In this document: positions 44,963 to 54,363 of the stretch, in pieces
Layout of the letters: each line of letters starts with the position of its first letter
Position numbering within the stretch: position 1 is the first letter of the stretch
Assembly (NCBI GenBank): GCA_009691845.1
Contig: SIAJ01000005.1
Coordinates: 1 to 64,000 of the forward strand
Direction: 5' to 3'
From: Gemmataceae bacterium
GTDB taxonomy: Bacteria > Planctomycetota > Planctomycetia > Gemmatales > Gemmataceae
Length of the DNA: 64,000 bases
Notes under the pieces: generated by a model
What the model was told of the DNA's origin: nothing
The model's database searches: none
Seen by the model: only the letters and a program-made list of their open reading frames with translations
Position numbers and translations under genes: made by a program

Positions 44963-46375
44963 ATGGCACACTTCTTCAAGTACAAATCCGTCGATGACTT
45001 CCTGCCCGAGAACGCTCGGCTCGGCATCGACCTGCGTTTCTCGAACGATTTTGCAGTTTACGATCGGCCGGTCAGTATCGGCCACTTGAAAGTCGGCAAT
45101 CGCTGGTGCATCCATCCGATGGAAGGTTGTGATGGCAATCCCGACGGCTCGCCAGGCAAATTAACATTTCGCCGATATCGCCGATTCGGCGCTGGTGGTG
45201 CGAAACTCATCTGGGGCGAAGCCTGTGCCGTCAACGAGGAAGCCCGGGCAAACCCGCGGCAGATCGTCCTCAATGAATCCACGCGAGATGCCTTCGCCCG
45301 CATAGTCGCCGATTGTCGGCAGGCCCACCGCGATGCAAACTCTGATGATTCCGATCTCGCTTTCGGCCTGCAACTCACCCATTCCGGGCGCTACTGCTAT
45401 CGCCGGCCGGTGATTGCGACTCACGACCCACTGCTCGACCCGCGAACCAAAATCACGCCCGATTATCCGCTCATCAGCGATGACGAACTCAAGCGACTCG
45501 TGGACGACTACGTGACAACTGCGAAGCTGGCTTGTGCCGTCGGATTCGATTTCGTGGATGTGAAGCAATGCCATCGGTATCTGCTGAATGAACTACTCGG
45601 AGCCCGCAACCGACCCGGCCCATTTGGGGGCAGTTACGAAAATCGCACCCGCCTCACTCGCGATATTATTCAGGCCATTCGTGCTGCGGTGCCCGATGTC
45701 GTGCTGGCCTCCCGCATGAATGTGTTCGATGGCATCCCGTTCCACAAGGGCGAGAACGATTCGGGCCAGCCCGACTCCTGGACCGAACCGCTTGCGAATG
45801 GCTGGGGAATGAGTGAGCAGGACCCATTCACACCGGACCTTACGGAGCCGATTCGCTGGATCGGCGACATGCGAACGCTTGGCGTGTCGCTCGTGAATGT
45901 GACGATGGGCAACCCCTACGCCCAGCCGCATTTCGTTCGGCCGTTCGAGTATCCGCCTCCCGATGGCTACGAGTCCCCCGAGCATCCGCTCATCGGGGCC
46001 GATCGACACTTCAAGGCCACGGCCCAAATTCAACGTGCTTATCCTGATCTCGCCGTTGTTGGCACGGGCTACAGCTACTTCCAGGAATTTTTGCCACACG
46101 TTGGGGCTGGCAATCTTCTCGCTGGCCGCGTGTCCTTTGTCGGCATCGGCCGGGCTTCGCTCGCCCAACCCGATCTCGTGCGACAACTCCGCGACCACGG
46201 CCGTCTCGACCGCAAACGCGTCTGCCGAACCTTTAGCTATTGCACGGCCCTGATGCGTACGAAAGACCATCCGCTGGGTCAGTATCCCACCGGCTGCCCA
46301 CCCTTCGACAAGGAAGCCTACGGCGAAGTGTGGAAGGAAGTGCAAGCCCTCAGCCTGCGCAACAAACCCGTTTAG
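44963..46375 (+). CDS. Old Yellow Enzyme-family NADH:flavin oxidoreductase
   Basis: ATG 44963 gives 470 residues; the ORF track start (44246) lies inside the MFS gene. The FMN-binding TIM barrel is recognised by NRWCIHPMEGCDGNPDGSP, GGAKLIWGEACAVNEEARAN, FGLQLTHSGRYCYRRPVIA, FDFVDVKQCHRYLLNELLG and the NRTRLTRDIIQAIR motif. Members reduce activated alkenes or dienoyl-CoA with NAD(P)H. It is longer than classic OYE by about 90 residues, without a second pyridine-nucleotide domain. Its TAG stop lies in a hairpin loop. Confidence 0.88.
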   Translation: MAHFFKYKSVDDFLPENARLGIDLRFSNDFAVYDRPVSIGHLKVGNRWCIHPMEGCDGNPDGSPGKLTFRRYRRFGAGGAKLIWGEACAVNEEARANPRQIVLNESTRDAFARIVADCRQAHRDANSDDSDLAFGLQLTHSGRYCYRRPVIATHDPLLDPRTKITPDYPLISDDELKRLVDDYVTTAKLACAVGFDFVDVKQCHRYLLNELLGARNRPGPFGGSYENRTRLTRDIIQAIRAAVPDVVLASRMNVFDGIPFHKGENDSGQPDSWTEPLANGWGMSEQDPFTPDLTEPIRWIGDMRTLGVSLVNVTMGNPYAQPHFVRPFEYPPPDGYESPEHPLIGADRHFKATAQIQRAYPDLAVVGTGYSYFQEFLPHVGAGNLLAGRVSFVGIGRASLAQPDLVRQLRDHGRLDRKRVCRTFSYCTALMRTKDHPLGQYPTGCPPFDKEAYGEVWKEVQALSLRNKPV

Positions 46376-46388
46376 CGGGTTTGTTGCG
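46358..46388 (+). terminator. Hairpin with the OYE stop codon in its loop
   Basis: Arms CGCAACAAACCCG (46358-46370) and CGGGTTTGTTGCG (46376-46388) are perfect complements; the loop TTTAG contains the TAG stop at 46373-46375. The left arm encodes the last residues RNKPV. No U-tract follows. Confidence 0.75.
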
Positions 46389-46466
46389 AGCGATACGACA
46401 CCTGCCTACTCCGCACGGTCGCAAGTGGCACATCAGAGCCGCGCACGCACCGCAGCGGAGTAAGCG

Positions 46467-46676
46467 GTGGCGTGGCTCGCGTCCAAGGATCGCAACGCAA
46501 TAACGCACGCGGTTGCAGAGTCGGAAAAGCACCTCGCAATCCGGCCATTGGAACTGGGCGAATCGCGAGAATCATCGGTTCAACGAGTTGCCTTCTGGCC
46601 ACCGATCGCAATCGAATACGATGTCAGCGCAGACGACAACCGCGTCGTCGTTCCAGGTCTGTTTTTGGCAGGCTAA
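46467..46676 (+). CDS. Possible small hypothetical protein or gene fragment
   Basis: This frame encodes 69 residues, MAWLASKDRNAITHAV, with a coherent second half (VQRVAFWPPIAIEYDVSADD, NRVVVPGLFLAG) that resembles the C-terminus of small planctomycete proteins. No Shine-Dalgarno is visible, and the gap 46389-46692 otherwise shows no gene, so it may be a remnant. Confidence 0.3.
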   Translation: MAWLASKDRNAITHAVAESEKHLAIRPLELGESRESSVQRVAFWPPIAIEYDVSADDNRVVVPGLFLAG

Positions 46677-46692
46677 AAATGCTCTCGTCGCC

Positions 46693-49113
46693 TCAATGAC
46701 AAAACAAGAACTCCCTCGAGTTTAGCAGCATCCACATCAAATCCTGAAGTCCCTCTTTCACGTCCTTTGCGGAACTGACCCAACCGGCGGCTTTGCTGAT
46801 TTCTTCTTCCTTCGGGGATCGCGACACGGTCACCAGATAGAGTTCCTCGATCAACTCCTTCGTGTTGCGTTTGGCCTGGAGTCCCTTCTCGATGCGGCCG
46901 TTCGCGTCGGCGATCTTCTTGTTCAGGAAGTCGCCGTTCAGCAGGTGCAGGGCTTGGGCGATGTTGGGTTGACCGGTCCGTTCGCACTCGCAGACGATGC
47001 GTCTTTCCGGTCGGCCAAACACATCCATCAGGTACGAACGCACCTTGGGATCGGGTAGCTGAATCGCGCGCGTGCCGAGCGGCAGGCCCAGGTATTTCTC
47101 GCGTGTGCCCGTGACGAAATCGACCGCGTCTGCCATTTGCTCGGCCGTGAGTCGCTTCGTCGTATAGCGGCTGAAATGCGTGTTGGCGGTATCCGCTTCG
47201 TTACCGGAAACCACCGACGATGCCAGTTGCCAGGCCCGGCTATGGAGGATCGTGCGGAGCAAGTGCTTCAACTCGAACTTGTGTTCGACGAAATCCTTCG
47301 CGAGCGCATCGAGCAACTCCGGATTGGTCGATGGGTTCGTGGCCCGCATGTCGTCCATCGGCTCAACCAGGCCACGCCCCATGAGGTAGCCCCAGAAGCG
47401 ATTGACGATGTTTCGAGCAAAGAACGGGTTGTCTTTTGTTGTCAGCCATTCCGCAAGTTTCTGTCGGCGATCGAACTCGTCGTCCATCTCAACTCCGTCG
47501 AACGGTCTAGGCTTCACGACTTTGCGGCTCCGCGGATTGGTTGCTTCGCCTGCGTTCCGCAAGAAAACCACTGATTCCGCCCCAAAAAGCCCGAATTCCT
47601 GGCTGCTCTTCGTGCCCAGCCGGGTGAAGAACGCGGCCAGGCCGTAGTAGTCGTCCTGGGTCCATTTTTCGAACGGATGATGGTGGCACTTCGCGCACTG
47701 AATGCGCACGCCCAGAAATACCTGGCTCGTGGTTTCGGACCAGTCGTCCGCGGCACGGCCAACGCGATAGTAATTCGCGGGCCCTTCCGTGAAGGTGCTC
47801 CCCTCGGCCGTGATAATATCGCGAACGAATTCATCCACCGGTTTGTTGTCTCTCAGGCTCGAACGGACCCAGTTGTGAAAACTCCACATGCCCTTGTCCG
47901 TCAGGGCGTCGCGATTGATGCGAAGCAGGTCCCCCCATTTGAGAGCCCAGAAGTCGACGAACTCAGGACGATTGAGCACCTGGTCGATGGCCTTCACTCG
48001 TTTGTCGGGAGCTTTGTCAGCCAGAAATGCCTTGCTCTCGTCGGGCGTGGGGAGCGTGCCGATGGTGTCCAGGAATAGCCGACGCAGGAAGGCACCGTCT
48101 TCCACGAGCGGCGATGGCGTGATGCCGAGGTCTTTCCAACGAGTGATGAGTTTGTCGTCGATGAAGTTCGTGCGAGCCAGCGTGGGGTAGTTCTCGATTT
48201 TCGCGAATGGCAGCGTGAACCGCGAAACACCCGCCTGGCCGCCAAAGCGAATCATCACGTAGGCTTCGCCCTTGGCCTTCGCGGTCACCAATCCATCCGC
48301 GTTTACCGATGCGACAGCTTCGTTCAGGGCATCGTACTGGGCCAATCCCGTGACATCTTCGATCTTGCCGTCACTCCAGGTCGCGGTGATTGCAAGCTGT
48401 TGCATCTCACCCGACACGACGACGCGAGCGGTCGGGAAGACGGTGATGGCGGTTACGATGGCCGGGTTCGCTTCGGGTTCCGGCGTGCCGTCCTCAAGCC
48501 AGCGGCGAATCGTTTCGTATTCGCGGCCAAGAGCCTTGATCCGCTCGCCGCCACCGTGTTCCATCACCCCCGCCGGCTTCAAGAGCAGAATGCTCCGCTC
48601 GGGATCGGAAGGAACGACGCGGCGCCCCTCGCTACTTTGCACGATTTGTGCATGATCGAAGTCCGGATCGAAGCCGAACAGGCTGAGGCGGAAACCACCC
48701 TTGCCGTGCTGCGAGCCGTGACAGCTACCCGCGTTGCACGTCGACTTGGTCAAGATCGGCTCGATTTCACGGGCGAAACTGACGGGCAGTTCGGCCTTGG
48801 CCTTGGTGACCGTCAGTGGAATGGTCTTCTTCGAGTTACCCGACGTGACCGTGAGCGTGGCCTTGCCATCGCCGACTGGCACAACCAGGCCATTGCGAAT
48901 CTCGCCAATTTTTGCATCGTCGATGGTCAGCACGACTTCACGCGACAGGTCGCGAACGCGACCGTCGGCCCCAGGCCCCAGCACGATAACGCGTTGAATT
49001 GCTCGCGGACCATCGAGGGTGATGGCTTCCGGATAGACCTGCAAACCTTGCGCGATCACGGGAGAAAGCGGCAAGCAGGCACCGAGTATCGCGAGCAGGA
49101 GGCGTGTTTTCAT
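46693..49113 (-). CDS. DUF1549/DUF1553 protein with Ig-like domain and CxxxxCH site
   Basis: ATG 49113 starts a signal peptide (LLLAILGACLPLSPVIAQ). The 806 residues continue with a beta-sandwich (LSREVVLTIDDAKIGEIRNG), a cytochrome-like motif CNAGSCHGSQHGKGGF near residue 150, a second bacterial Ig-like domain (VVSGEMQQLAITATWSDGKI), then DUF1549 (FIDDKLITRWKDLGI, RLFLDTIGTLPTPDESKAFL) and DUF1553 (NPFFARNIVNRFWGYLMGRG). Planctomycetes encode many such exported proteins, always paired with DUF1501, as here. They probably handle complex polysaccharides or form envelope complexes; the role is unproven. Confidence 0.93.
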   Translation of the reverse strand: MKTRLLLAILGACLPLSPVIAQGLQVYPEAITLDGPRAIQRVIVLGPGADGRVRDLSREVVLTIDDAKIGEIRNGLVVPVGDGKATLTVTSGNSKKTIPLTVTKAKAELPVSFAREIEPILTKSTCNAGSCHGSQHGKGGFRLSLFGFDPDFDHAQIVQSSEGRRVVPSDPERSILLLKPAGVMEHGGGERIKALGREYETIRRWLEDGTPEPEANPAIVTAITVFPTARVVVSGEMQQLAITATWSDGKIEDVTGLAQYDALNEAVASVNADGLVTAKAKGEAYVMIRFGGQAGVSRFTLPFAKIENYPTLARTNFIDDKLITRWKDLGITPSPLVEDGAFLRRLFLDTIGTLPTPDESKAFLADKAPDKRVKAIDQVLNRPEFVDFWALKWGDLLRINRDALTDKGMWSFHNWVRSSLRDNKPVDEFVRDIITAEGSTFTEGPANYYRVGRAADDWSETTSQVFLGVRIQCAKCHHHPFEKWTQDDYYGLAAFFTRLGTKSSQEFGLFGAESVVFLRNAGEATNPRSRKVVKPRPFDGVEMDDEFDRRQKLAEWLTTKDNPFFARNIVNRFWGYLMGRGLVEPMDDMRATNPSTNPELLDALAKDFVEHKFELKHLLRTILHSRAWQLASSVVSGNEADTANTHFSRYTTKRLTAEQMADAVDFVTGTREKYLGLPLGTRAIQLPDPKVRSYLMDVFGRPERRIVCECERTGQPNIAQALHLLNGDFLNKKIADANGRIEKGLQAKRNTKELIEELYLVTVSRSPKEEEISKAAGWVSSAKDVKEGLQDLMWMLLNSREFLFCH

Positions 49114-49364
49114 GGCTATGACCGCCGGTGGGAGGCGACTGCGGGGTGGGAGGAGTTGCCAACCGCCCCGGAAGGATTCGTCCTTCAACCTAGACAATAA
49201 TTTCTCGAGCCCAAAAGTGAACACGACTTTGGCAATTTTTTCCAAATATCTGCGTTCGGACTATTCAGGCTTCGGGGGCCAGCAACTCTACTTATCATGA
49301 TCCTACAAGCACGAGTGCCAGTCAAGCAAATTGGTTCTTCTTGGCAAAGTTTGGGGATCGTTGA

Positions 49365-50708
49365 ATGCTGACGTTTCGAGGACCTGGCGAGAAATCCGGC
49401 GGAAAAACGAGCCGGCGTGAGTTTTTGCGTCTGGGTGGACTCGGTCTTGCCGGCCTGACACTTGCCGATTTACTTCAGAACGATTCCCGGGCAGGCGAGC
49501 AGCATCGGCCCAAATCGATCATCTACGTTGTGCTCAACGGAGGCCCGTCGCACATCGACATGTGGGACCTGAAACCGGACGCGCCGGACGAATATCGCGG
49601 CCCCTTCAAGCCGATCGCGACGAAACTGCCAGGCGTCCAACTTTGCGAGCACATGCCTCTTCAAGCGGGCATGATGGATCGCCTGGCCCTGCTTCGCGGA
49701 ATTCGCTCGGTCGAGAACGATCACTTTCTCAGCGAGGTCTACTCCGGCCTACCACGAACATCCGGTAACCGGCCGGCTTTCGGGTCGATCGTCAGCAGAC
49801 TGGCCGAAGAACATTTGCCCTCGCCGATGCCCCCTTACATCAGCTTGAATCGGCCCTCGTCCGACCAGTTCGAATTTGAGAAGCCATACTACACGGGGCC
49901 TCAACACGGTCCCTTCCGACCGTTTGGCGATTCCCTTGCAGACCTTAAACCTGCCAAATCGCTCGATTTGCTGAACGATCGGCGTGCGTTGCTCTCCTCG
50001 TTCGACACATTGCGGCGTGATTTGGATCGTCCAGGAGCGGTTGCCGGGTTGGATAGGTTTCACGCCCGAGCGGTGGACATTATCACTTCGCCGAAAGTGC
50101 GTGAGGCATTCGATTTGTCGCGTGAGCCGGTCAAGGTTCGCGAAAGCTACGGCAAAGGTCAGTATCCACATCAAACGTACAAGAGCATCCTGTATCCCTG
50201 GCCGAGCGAGCAATTCCTACTCGCTCGTCGGCTGGTTGAGGCTGGTGCCCGCGTCGTGACGCTCCGTCCGGGCGATTGGGATCATCACAGCAGCGAGAAT
50301 GGCGACATTTTCCTGGCGCTCAAGCTACTCATGCCCGCACTCGACCGGAGTCTCTTTGCACTTTGCTCGGATCTCGAGGCTCGCGGATTGGACAAGGATG
50401 TGCTGGTCGTAGTCCTTGGGGAATTTGGCCGCACGCCCAAGATCGGGCTACCGGGCCCGGGCCGCGAACACTGGGCGGATGCAGGCTGTGCCGTGCTCTT
50501 TGGCGGCGGATTGAAAATGGGTCAGGTGGTTGGCGAAACAGATTCGCGTGCGGAACGCTCGAAGTCCGGCTCGATCACTTTCCAAAATGTGATGTCAACG
50601 ATTTACCAGGTCCTCGGCGTTGATCCGGGAGCAGTCCTCGCCGATTTCAACGGTCGGCCACAATTCGTTCTCGATGATCGACTGCCGATTGCGGAATTGA
50701 TCGCCTGA
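49365..50708 (+). CDS. DUF1501 domain-containing protein
   Basis: The 447-residue protein starts with a Tat-type signal (TSRREFLRLGGLGLAGLTLADLL), then KSIIYVVLNGGPSHIDMWDLKPDAP, the sulfatase-like DUF1501 hallmark, followed by PLQAGMMDRLALLRGIRS, GDWDHHSSENGDIF and VVVLGEFGRTPKIGLPGPGREHW. The metal-site resemblance to alkaline phosphatase/sulfatases suggests a hydrolase outside the inner membrane. It is divergent from the DUF1549/1553 gene across 251 bp that should hold both promoters. Confidence 0.93.
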   Translation: MLTFRGPGEKSGGKTSRREFLRLGGLGLAGLTLADLLQNDSRAGEQHRPKSIIYVVLNGGPSHIDMWDLKPDAPDEYRGPFKPIATKLPGVQLCEHMPLQAGMMDRLALLRGIRSVENDHFLSEVYSGLPRTSGNRPAFGSIVSRLAEEHLPSPMPPYISLNRPSSDQFEFEKPYYTGPQHGPFRPFGDSLADLKPAKSLDLLNDRRALLSSFDTLRRDLDRPGAVAGLDRFHARAVDIITSPKVREAFDLSREPVKVRESYGKGQYPHQTYKSILYPWPSEQFLLARRLVEAGARVVTLRPGDWDHHSSENGDIFLALKLLMPALDRSLFALCSDLEARGLDKDVLVVVLGEFGRTPKIGLPGPGREHWADAGCAVLFGGGLKMGQVVGETDSRAERSKSGSITFQNVMSTIYQVLGVDPGAVLADFNGRPQFVLDDRLPIAELIA

Positions 50709-50715
50709 ACGAAAA

Positions 50716-50737
50716 CAGCCGGTGCAAGCACCGGCTG
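50716..50737. terminator. Hairpin between convergent genes
   Basis: Perfect 10-bp arms CAGCCGGTGC and GCACCGGCTG with an AA loop, 8 nt after the DUF1501 stop and 24 nt from the convergent H1-like stop. It is followed by CCTCATCTTTCAT, not a clear U-tract. Confidence 0.7.
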
Positions 50738-50761
50738 CCTCATCTTTCATCAATGCGATAA

Positions 50762-51145
50762 TCAGCTTGAAGGTGCCGCGAACAACTCGGGCTGGGCGGA
50801 TGATGGTGCGGGTGGCGGTTCGACCGGAGGTAGCCCTGGCGGCAACTCGATCGGGGCGGCAACTACGATTGGTGCCGGTGCCGGCGCTGGCTTCTTTTTC
50901 GGTGCAGCCTTCTTTGCCACTGGCTTGGGAGCCGGCTTCGGTTTTTGCTTTGGCTTGACCTTCGCGATAGCCGTCTTCGCCTTCACGGTCTTGCGAACCG
51001 CCGCCGGTGCGACTTTTTTCGCGACCGCTTTTTTGGCGACCGCTTTTTTCACGGGCTTCTTCACAGGCTTCTTCGCTGCTTTCGCAGCTTTAGCGGCCGG
51101 CTTTGTTTTTTTAGGGGCCGGCTTGGCCTTCTTCTTCGCTGCCAT
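50762..51145 (-). CDS. Histone H1-like Lys/Ala/Pro-rich protein
   Basis: The 127-residue protein is made of short basic repeats (AAKKKAKPAPKKTKPAAKAA, KKPVKKPVKKAVAKKAVAKK) with a C-terminal Pro-rich acidic-neutral tail (IELPPGLPPVEPPPAPSS). Composition and repeats match bacterial H1-like nucleoid proteins of planctomycetes and chlamydiae. It would bind DNA non-specifically in the nucleoid. ATG 51145 follows AGGGAG at good spacing. The low-complexity composition makes distant homology uncertain. Confidence 0.82.
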   Translation of the reverse strand: MAAKKKAKPAPKKTKPAAKAAKAAKKPVKKPVKKAVAKKAVAKKVAPAAVRKTVKAKTAIAKVKPKQKPKPAPKPVAKKAAPKKKPAPAPAPIVVAAPIELPPGLPPVEPPPAPSSAQPELFAAPSS

Positions 51146-51520
51146 CGACTGTCTCCCTGGTTAGTGTGAAGCCATTCCGATCCAGCCGGCGCTCAAACAG
51201 CGCATCAACTCAGGAATTGGGGCCGCACGGGTTTCCAATTTTGCGACGCGAGTCGCCAAATGTTTCCTGAACATCCGGCCGATCCGATTCGGATCACCGG
51301 ATAATTTGGAGTAATTTACCCGATCCGCGATGTTATGGCGATTGCATTTTTCGGCTTTTCGGCTACCGTCCGCCTCTCCCAGGTGGGTCTCTCGCTACAT
51401 TCGGGAAAGTCTTCGGCTCCGTCGCGTACCACATGTGTAGCCATAAAATCATGATATGCATGATGTTACAGAAAATCCAGATCGTGCCCGTGCCGGTCAG
51501 ATGTGGGGCTGCATTCGATC
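51146..51520. other. Gap of 375 bp with no gene seen
   Basis: AT content is locally higher around 51420-51470 (ATAAAATCATGATATGCATG). It contains the H1-like promoter on the minus strand. Short ORFs there are unsupported shadows and no clear terminator for the Hsp70 gene was seen. Confidence 0.55.
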
Positions 51521-54295
51521 TCACCCAATCAACCTCAATCCAATCGGCAGCGACTCGCCGAACATTTGGCCGCGGTCGCTGGCTTCCATTTGCACGAAGT
51601 GCTCGACCATGTTGGCCCACTGGGCGGGGATCTTGAGCGTACGCAGTTTCTCGACGACCTTCATGCGGATTGATTCATCGACGTCCAAAGCCCGTTGGCC
51701 GCTTTGACGAGCGAGGTTCGCCAGGCAGAAGGCCCAGCCGTTCTTCTCGCTATCATTGCCAGGCTCGAAATTGAGCAATTGCGTCAGCCATTCTTCGACC
51801 ACGTTCGGATGCACGACAAGATTGAGTGGCCCATAGAAAAGTACCCGTGCGCCAATCCTGGTCAACGCCCAGAAGGCGTAAGTCGGGACCGGGGACTTTG
51901 CTACCTGCCGTATCAAGGCGTTCCCAAGAGTTTCCTTCGTTTTCACGTCGAGTCGTTCCAGGCTGGCGGCAGCCCGCCACATCTCGGCCAACTCGTTTGC
52001 ACCCGGCTTCACGACGGCCTTGCCCTTGACCGGCAACAAGATCGGCCGCAGACGGTTCATGAGTGTGTTTTGGATTGCCGTGCTCAGGCCGCCGGCCACG
52101 CGTCGCCACATAATCCAGTAATCGGCCCCGCCCTCGGCTTGTTGCTGGCCCACACCACCGGCCCGAAACGGGACGGCCAGCATCTTCCACAACTGCTCGA
52201 TGCGATAACGATCCAGCGAATCGCCGAAGCCGGGCCGCAAGGAATAACCTGCCAGATGATACCAGCGATTGAGATGCTGAGCCGATCGCGTTCGCCTTTC
52301 CGCCTCGGTTTCGAGAAGTGACCAAAGCCGGCGGCACAAACCCGTAGGCCACTCGTCCCGCGAACTGTCGAGAGCCTTTTCCAAAGACTTCGTGAGTTCG
52401 TTGGGAACCGCGTCCGCCTGGTAAGTCTCTCGAATCAGCACGGAGGCCTGCTGAAAAAGTTCCTCCGGGAAGACGTCGATGGCGCTCGGCCCATCGGCTG
52501 AAGAGCCCTCGTCGTCGCTCGAGTCGGTCACGATGTCGCGGACGTTGAATTCCAGCCGCCAGCGGTTGTCGCCATCTCGCGAGTTGCAATAAAGTTCAAG
52601 CGTGCCGATCTCCGTGCAGCGTGCGGACAGGGTGACGGGCACGCTCTTGGTTCCACTGCGCTTGCCGCCACGCAGAACGGTGTGCAGCGGAGGAAGTTGC
52701 AAAAGTTGATTCGCCGGGATGCTCAAGACATCGCCTGGCTTGTCCTTGCCGCGAACGGTCGAGGTAAACAGGGGGAACAAGACGGGCTGGCCCAGGGCAA
52801 GTTCGAGTTCCGGCTTCGGCAGCGTGACTTCCTGGCCTTCTTCCAATCGTCGTGGAACGACACACAGCACGGGCGAACCCGCCTCGCGATTTCCAGCAGC
52901 GACGGCGATGTAGTACGAGCGTGGAATGCCACCGCCGATGCGTTTGCCGCCGCTATGCCGAAGCCAGGCGAGATACGCCGCACCCCAGGCCACAGCCAAA
53001 TCGAGCGAAGGATTGGCCAGAATCAGCGGACTCCAGTCGTTGCCGTACCACGGCTTCATGGCCTCGATCAGCCGATCGCGCAGCGATTGTGGCTGAAACA
53101 CGCCACCGTTGAACAGGATCGCATCAGGTTTTTCATCTCCCTTTAACTGGCGTTGAAGAAATGCGGCCAGATGCCGGGTGACGGCCGGATCGCTCACATA
53201 CGGCAGGCCCATCTCCTGCAGGCCGGTGCGGGCCGCCCGTGCCGGTTCCGCTTCGCGATTCACCAGCGGGAAGAAACCCTCCAGAATCGCCTGCTTCACA
53301 TCAGCGGGGGTAATCTGCGAATGCAGCGAGCCGCCGATCACGGATCGGCCACGACCTTGCACCGTGACCGACACGCTCGCGGGTGGTTTGGGTCCGAGAA
53401 GTTGTTCCTTCGCCTGCCGGCACGATTGCACCAACATGCCGAACTGGGCGGCGTCCAGTTTCCCGGCGTGCGGCAAACGGCCCTCGACCTGCTTGGCGAG
53501 GGCCAAATCCATGTTGTCCCCACCAAGGAGCAGATGGTCTCCCACGGCTTCGCGGATGAAGGTGAGTTCGCCGGTTTCCTCGGCCGCACGAATCAGGCTG
53601 AAGTCGCTCGTGCCGCCGCCGACATCGACAACCAGGCAACGCATCCCCGGCGACATGCGCGTGACTTCGTGGGGATCGCTTAAACCCAGCCAGCAATAAA
53701 ACGCGGCCTGTGGTTCTTCCAGGAGCGTGACGTTCTTCAGGCCCGCCTCCTTCGCGGCCTGCATCGTGAGATTGCGAGCGACATCGTCAAATGAGGCCGG
53801 CACGGTCAGAACGACCGTCTGATTTTCGAGATAATCTTCCTCGGTCCGATTCGGAGCGTGGTTCCAGCCTTGAACGAAGTGCCTGATGTAACGCGTCGAA
53901 ACTTCGAGCGGCGAAAGCCGCGTGACATCGGGTGGGGCCGTCCAGGGCAGAAGCGGGGCCGTCCGATCGACGCCGGCATGGCACAGCCAGGACTTCGCGG
54001 AGGAGACCAGCCGACCCGGAACTTTCGCACCGTGATTGCGGGCGAACTCGCCGACCGCGTAGGTCGCATCCTTGTCCCAGGGCAACGCCACGGAGCCTGG
54101 CGGAAGATCGTGTTGGCCGGGAATGTAGAGGAACGACGGTAGCAGCGGTCGATCGCTGAGGGTTCCCGGGGCGATCAGTTGCGGCGTGGTAAAGGTCTTG
54201 AGGCCGAGGTTGCCGACACGCGGCTTGTTTTTTAGATCGATATACGCAAGGGCGCTGTTGGTGGTGCCCAAATCGATGCCAACGAGATAACGCAT
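51521..54295 (-). CDS. Long Hsp70 family protein (DnaK-like, DUF3731 type)
   Basis: The 924-residue protein has the Hsp70 ATPase start YLVGIDLGTTNSALAYIDL, VVLTVPASFDDVARNLTMQAA, phosphate-2 loop CLVVDVGGGTSDFSLI and the adenosine motif (GDEKPDAILFNGGVFQP). It is far longer than DnaK (about 640) because of a C-terminal extension of about 300 residues (LCRRLWSLLETEAERRTRSA, HLAGYSLRPGFGDSLDRYRI) that matches DUF3731, instead of the usual substrate-binding lid. It is likely a specialised chaperone. DnaJ and GrpE are not adjacent. Confidence 0.9.
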   Translation of the reverse strand: MRYLVGIDLGTTNSALAYIDLKNKPRVGNLGLKTFTTPQLIAPGTLSDRPLLPSFLYIPGQHDLPPGSVALPWDKDATYAVGEFARNHGAKVPGRLVSSAKSWLCHAGVDRTAPLLPWTAPPDVTRLSPLEVSTRYIRHFVQGWNHAPNRTEEDYLENQTVVLTVPASFDDVARNLTMQAAKEAGLKNVTLLEEPQAAFYCWLGLSDPHEVTRMSPGMRCLVVDVGGGTSDFSLIRAAEETGELTFIREAVGDHLLLGGDNMDLALAKQVEGRLPHAGKLDAAQFGMLVQSCRQAKEQLLGPKPPASVSVTVQGRGRSVIGGSLHSQITPADVKQAILEGFFPLVNREAEPARAARTGLQEMGLPYVSDPAVTRHLAAFLQRQLKGDEKPDAILFNGGVFQPQSLRDRLIEAMKPWYGNDWSPLILANPSLDLAVAWGAAYLAWLRHSGGKRIGGGIPRSYYIAVAAGNREAGSPVLCVVPRRLEEGQEVTLPKPELELALGQPVLFPLFTSTVRGKDKPGDVLSIPANQLLQLPPLHTVLRGGKRSGTKSVPVTLSARCTEIGTLELYCNSRDGDNRWRLEFNVRDIVTDSSDDEGSSADGPSAIDVFPEELFQQASVLIRETYQADAVPNELTKSLEKALDSSRDEWPTGLCRRLWSLLETEAERRTRSAQHLNRWYHLAGYSLRPGFGDSLDRYRIEQLWKMLAVPFRAGGVGQQQAEGGADYWIMWRRVAGGLSTAIQNTLMNRLRPILLPVKGKAVVKPGANELAEMWRAAASLERLDVKTKETLGNALIRQVAKSPVPTYAFWALTRIGARVLFYGPLNLVVHPNVVEEWLTQLLNFEPGNDSEKNGWAFCLANLARQSGQRALDVDESIRMKVVEKLRTLKIPAQWANMVEHFVQMEASDRGQMFGESLPIGLRLIG

Positions 54296-54363
54296 GTGCT
54301 TCCAGCGGGTAGCGGTCCGTGCCAGCTTCTGCGACGTGCAAGGCCATCAAGAATTCTATGGGA

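Noticed and set aside
48400-49200. 266-residue plus-strand ORF opposite the DUF1549/1553 gene
   Set aside because: Antisense shadow without motifs.
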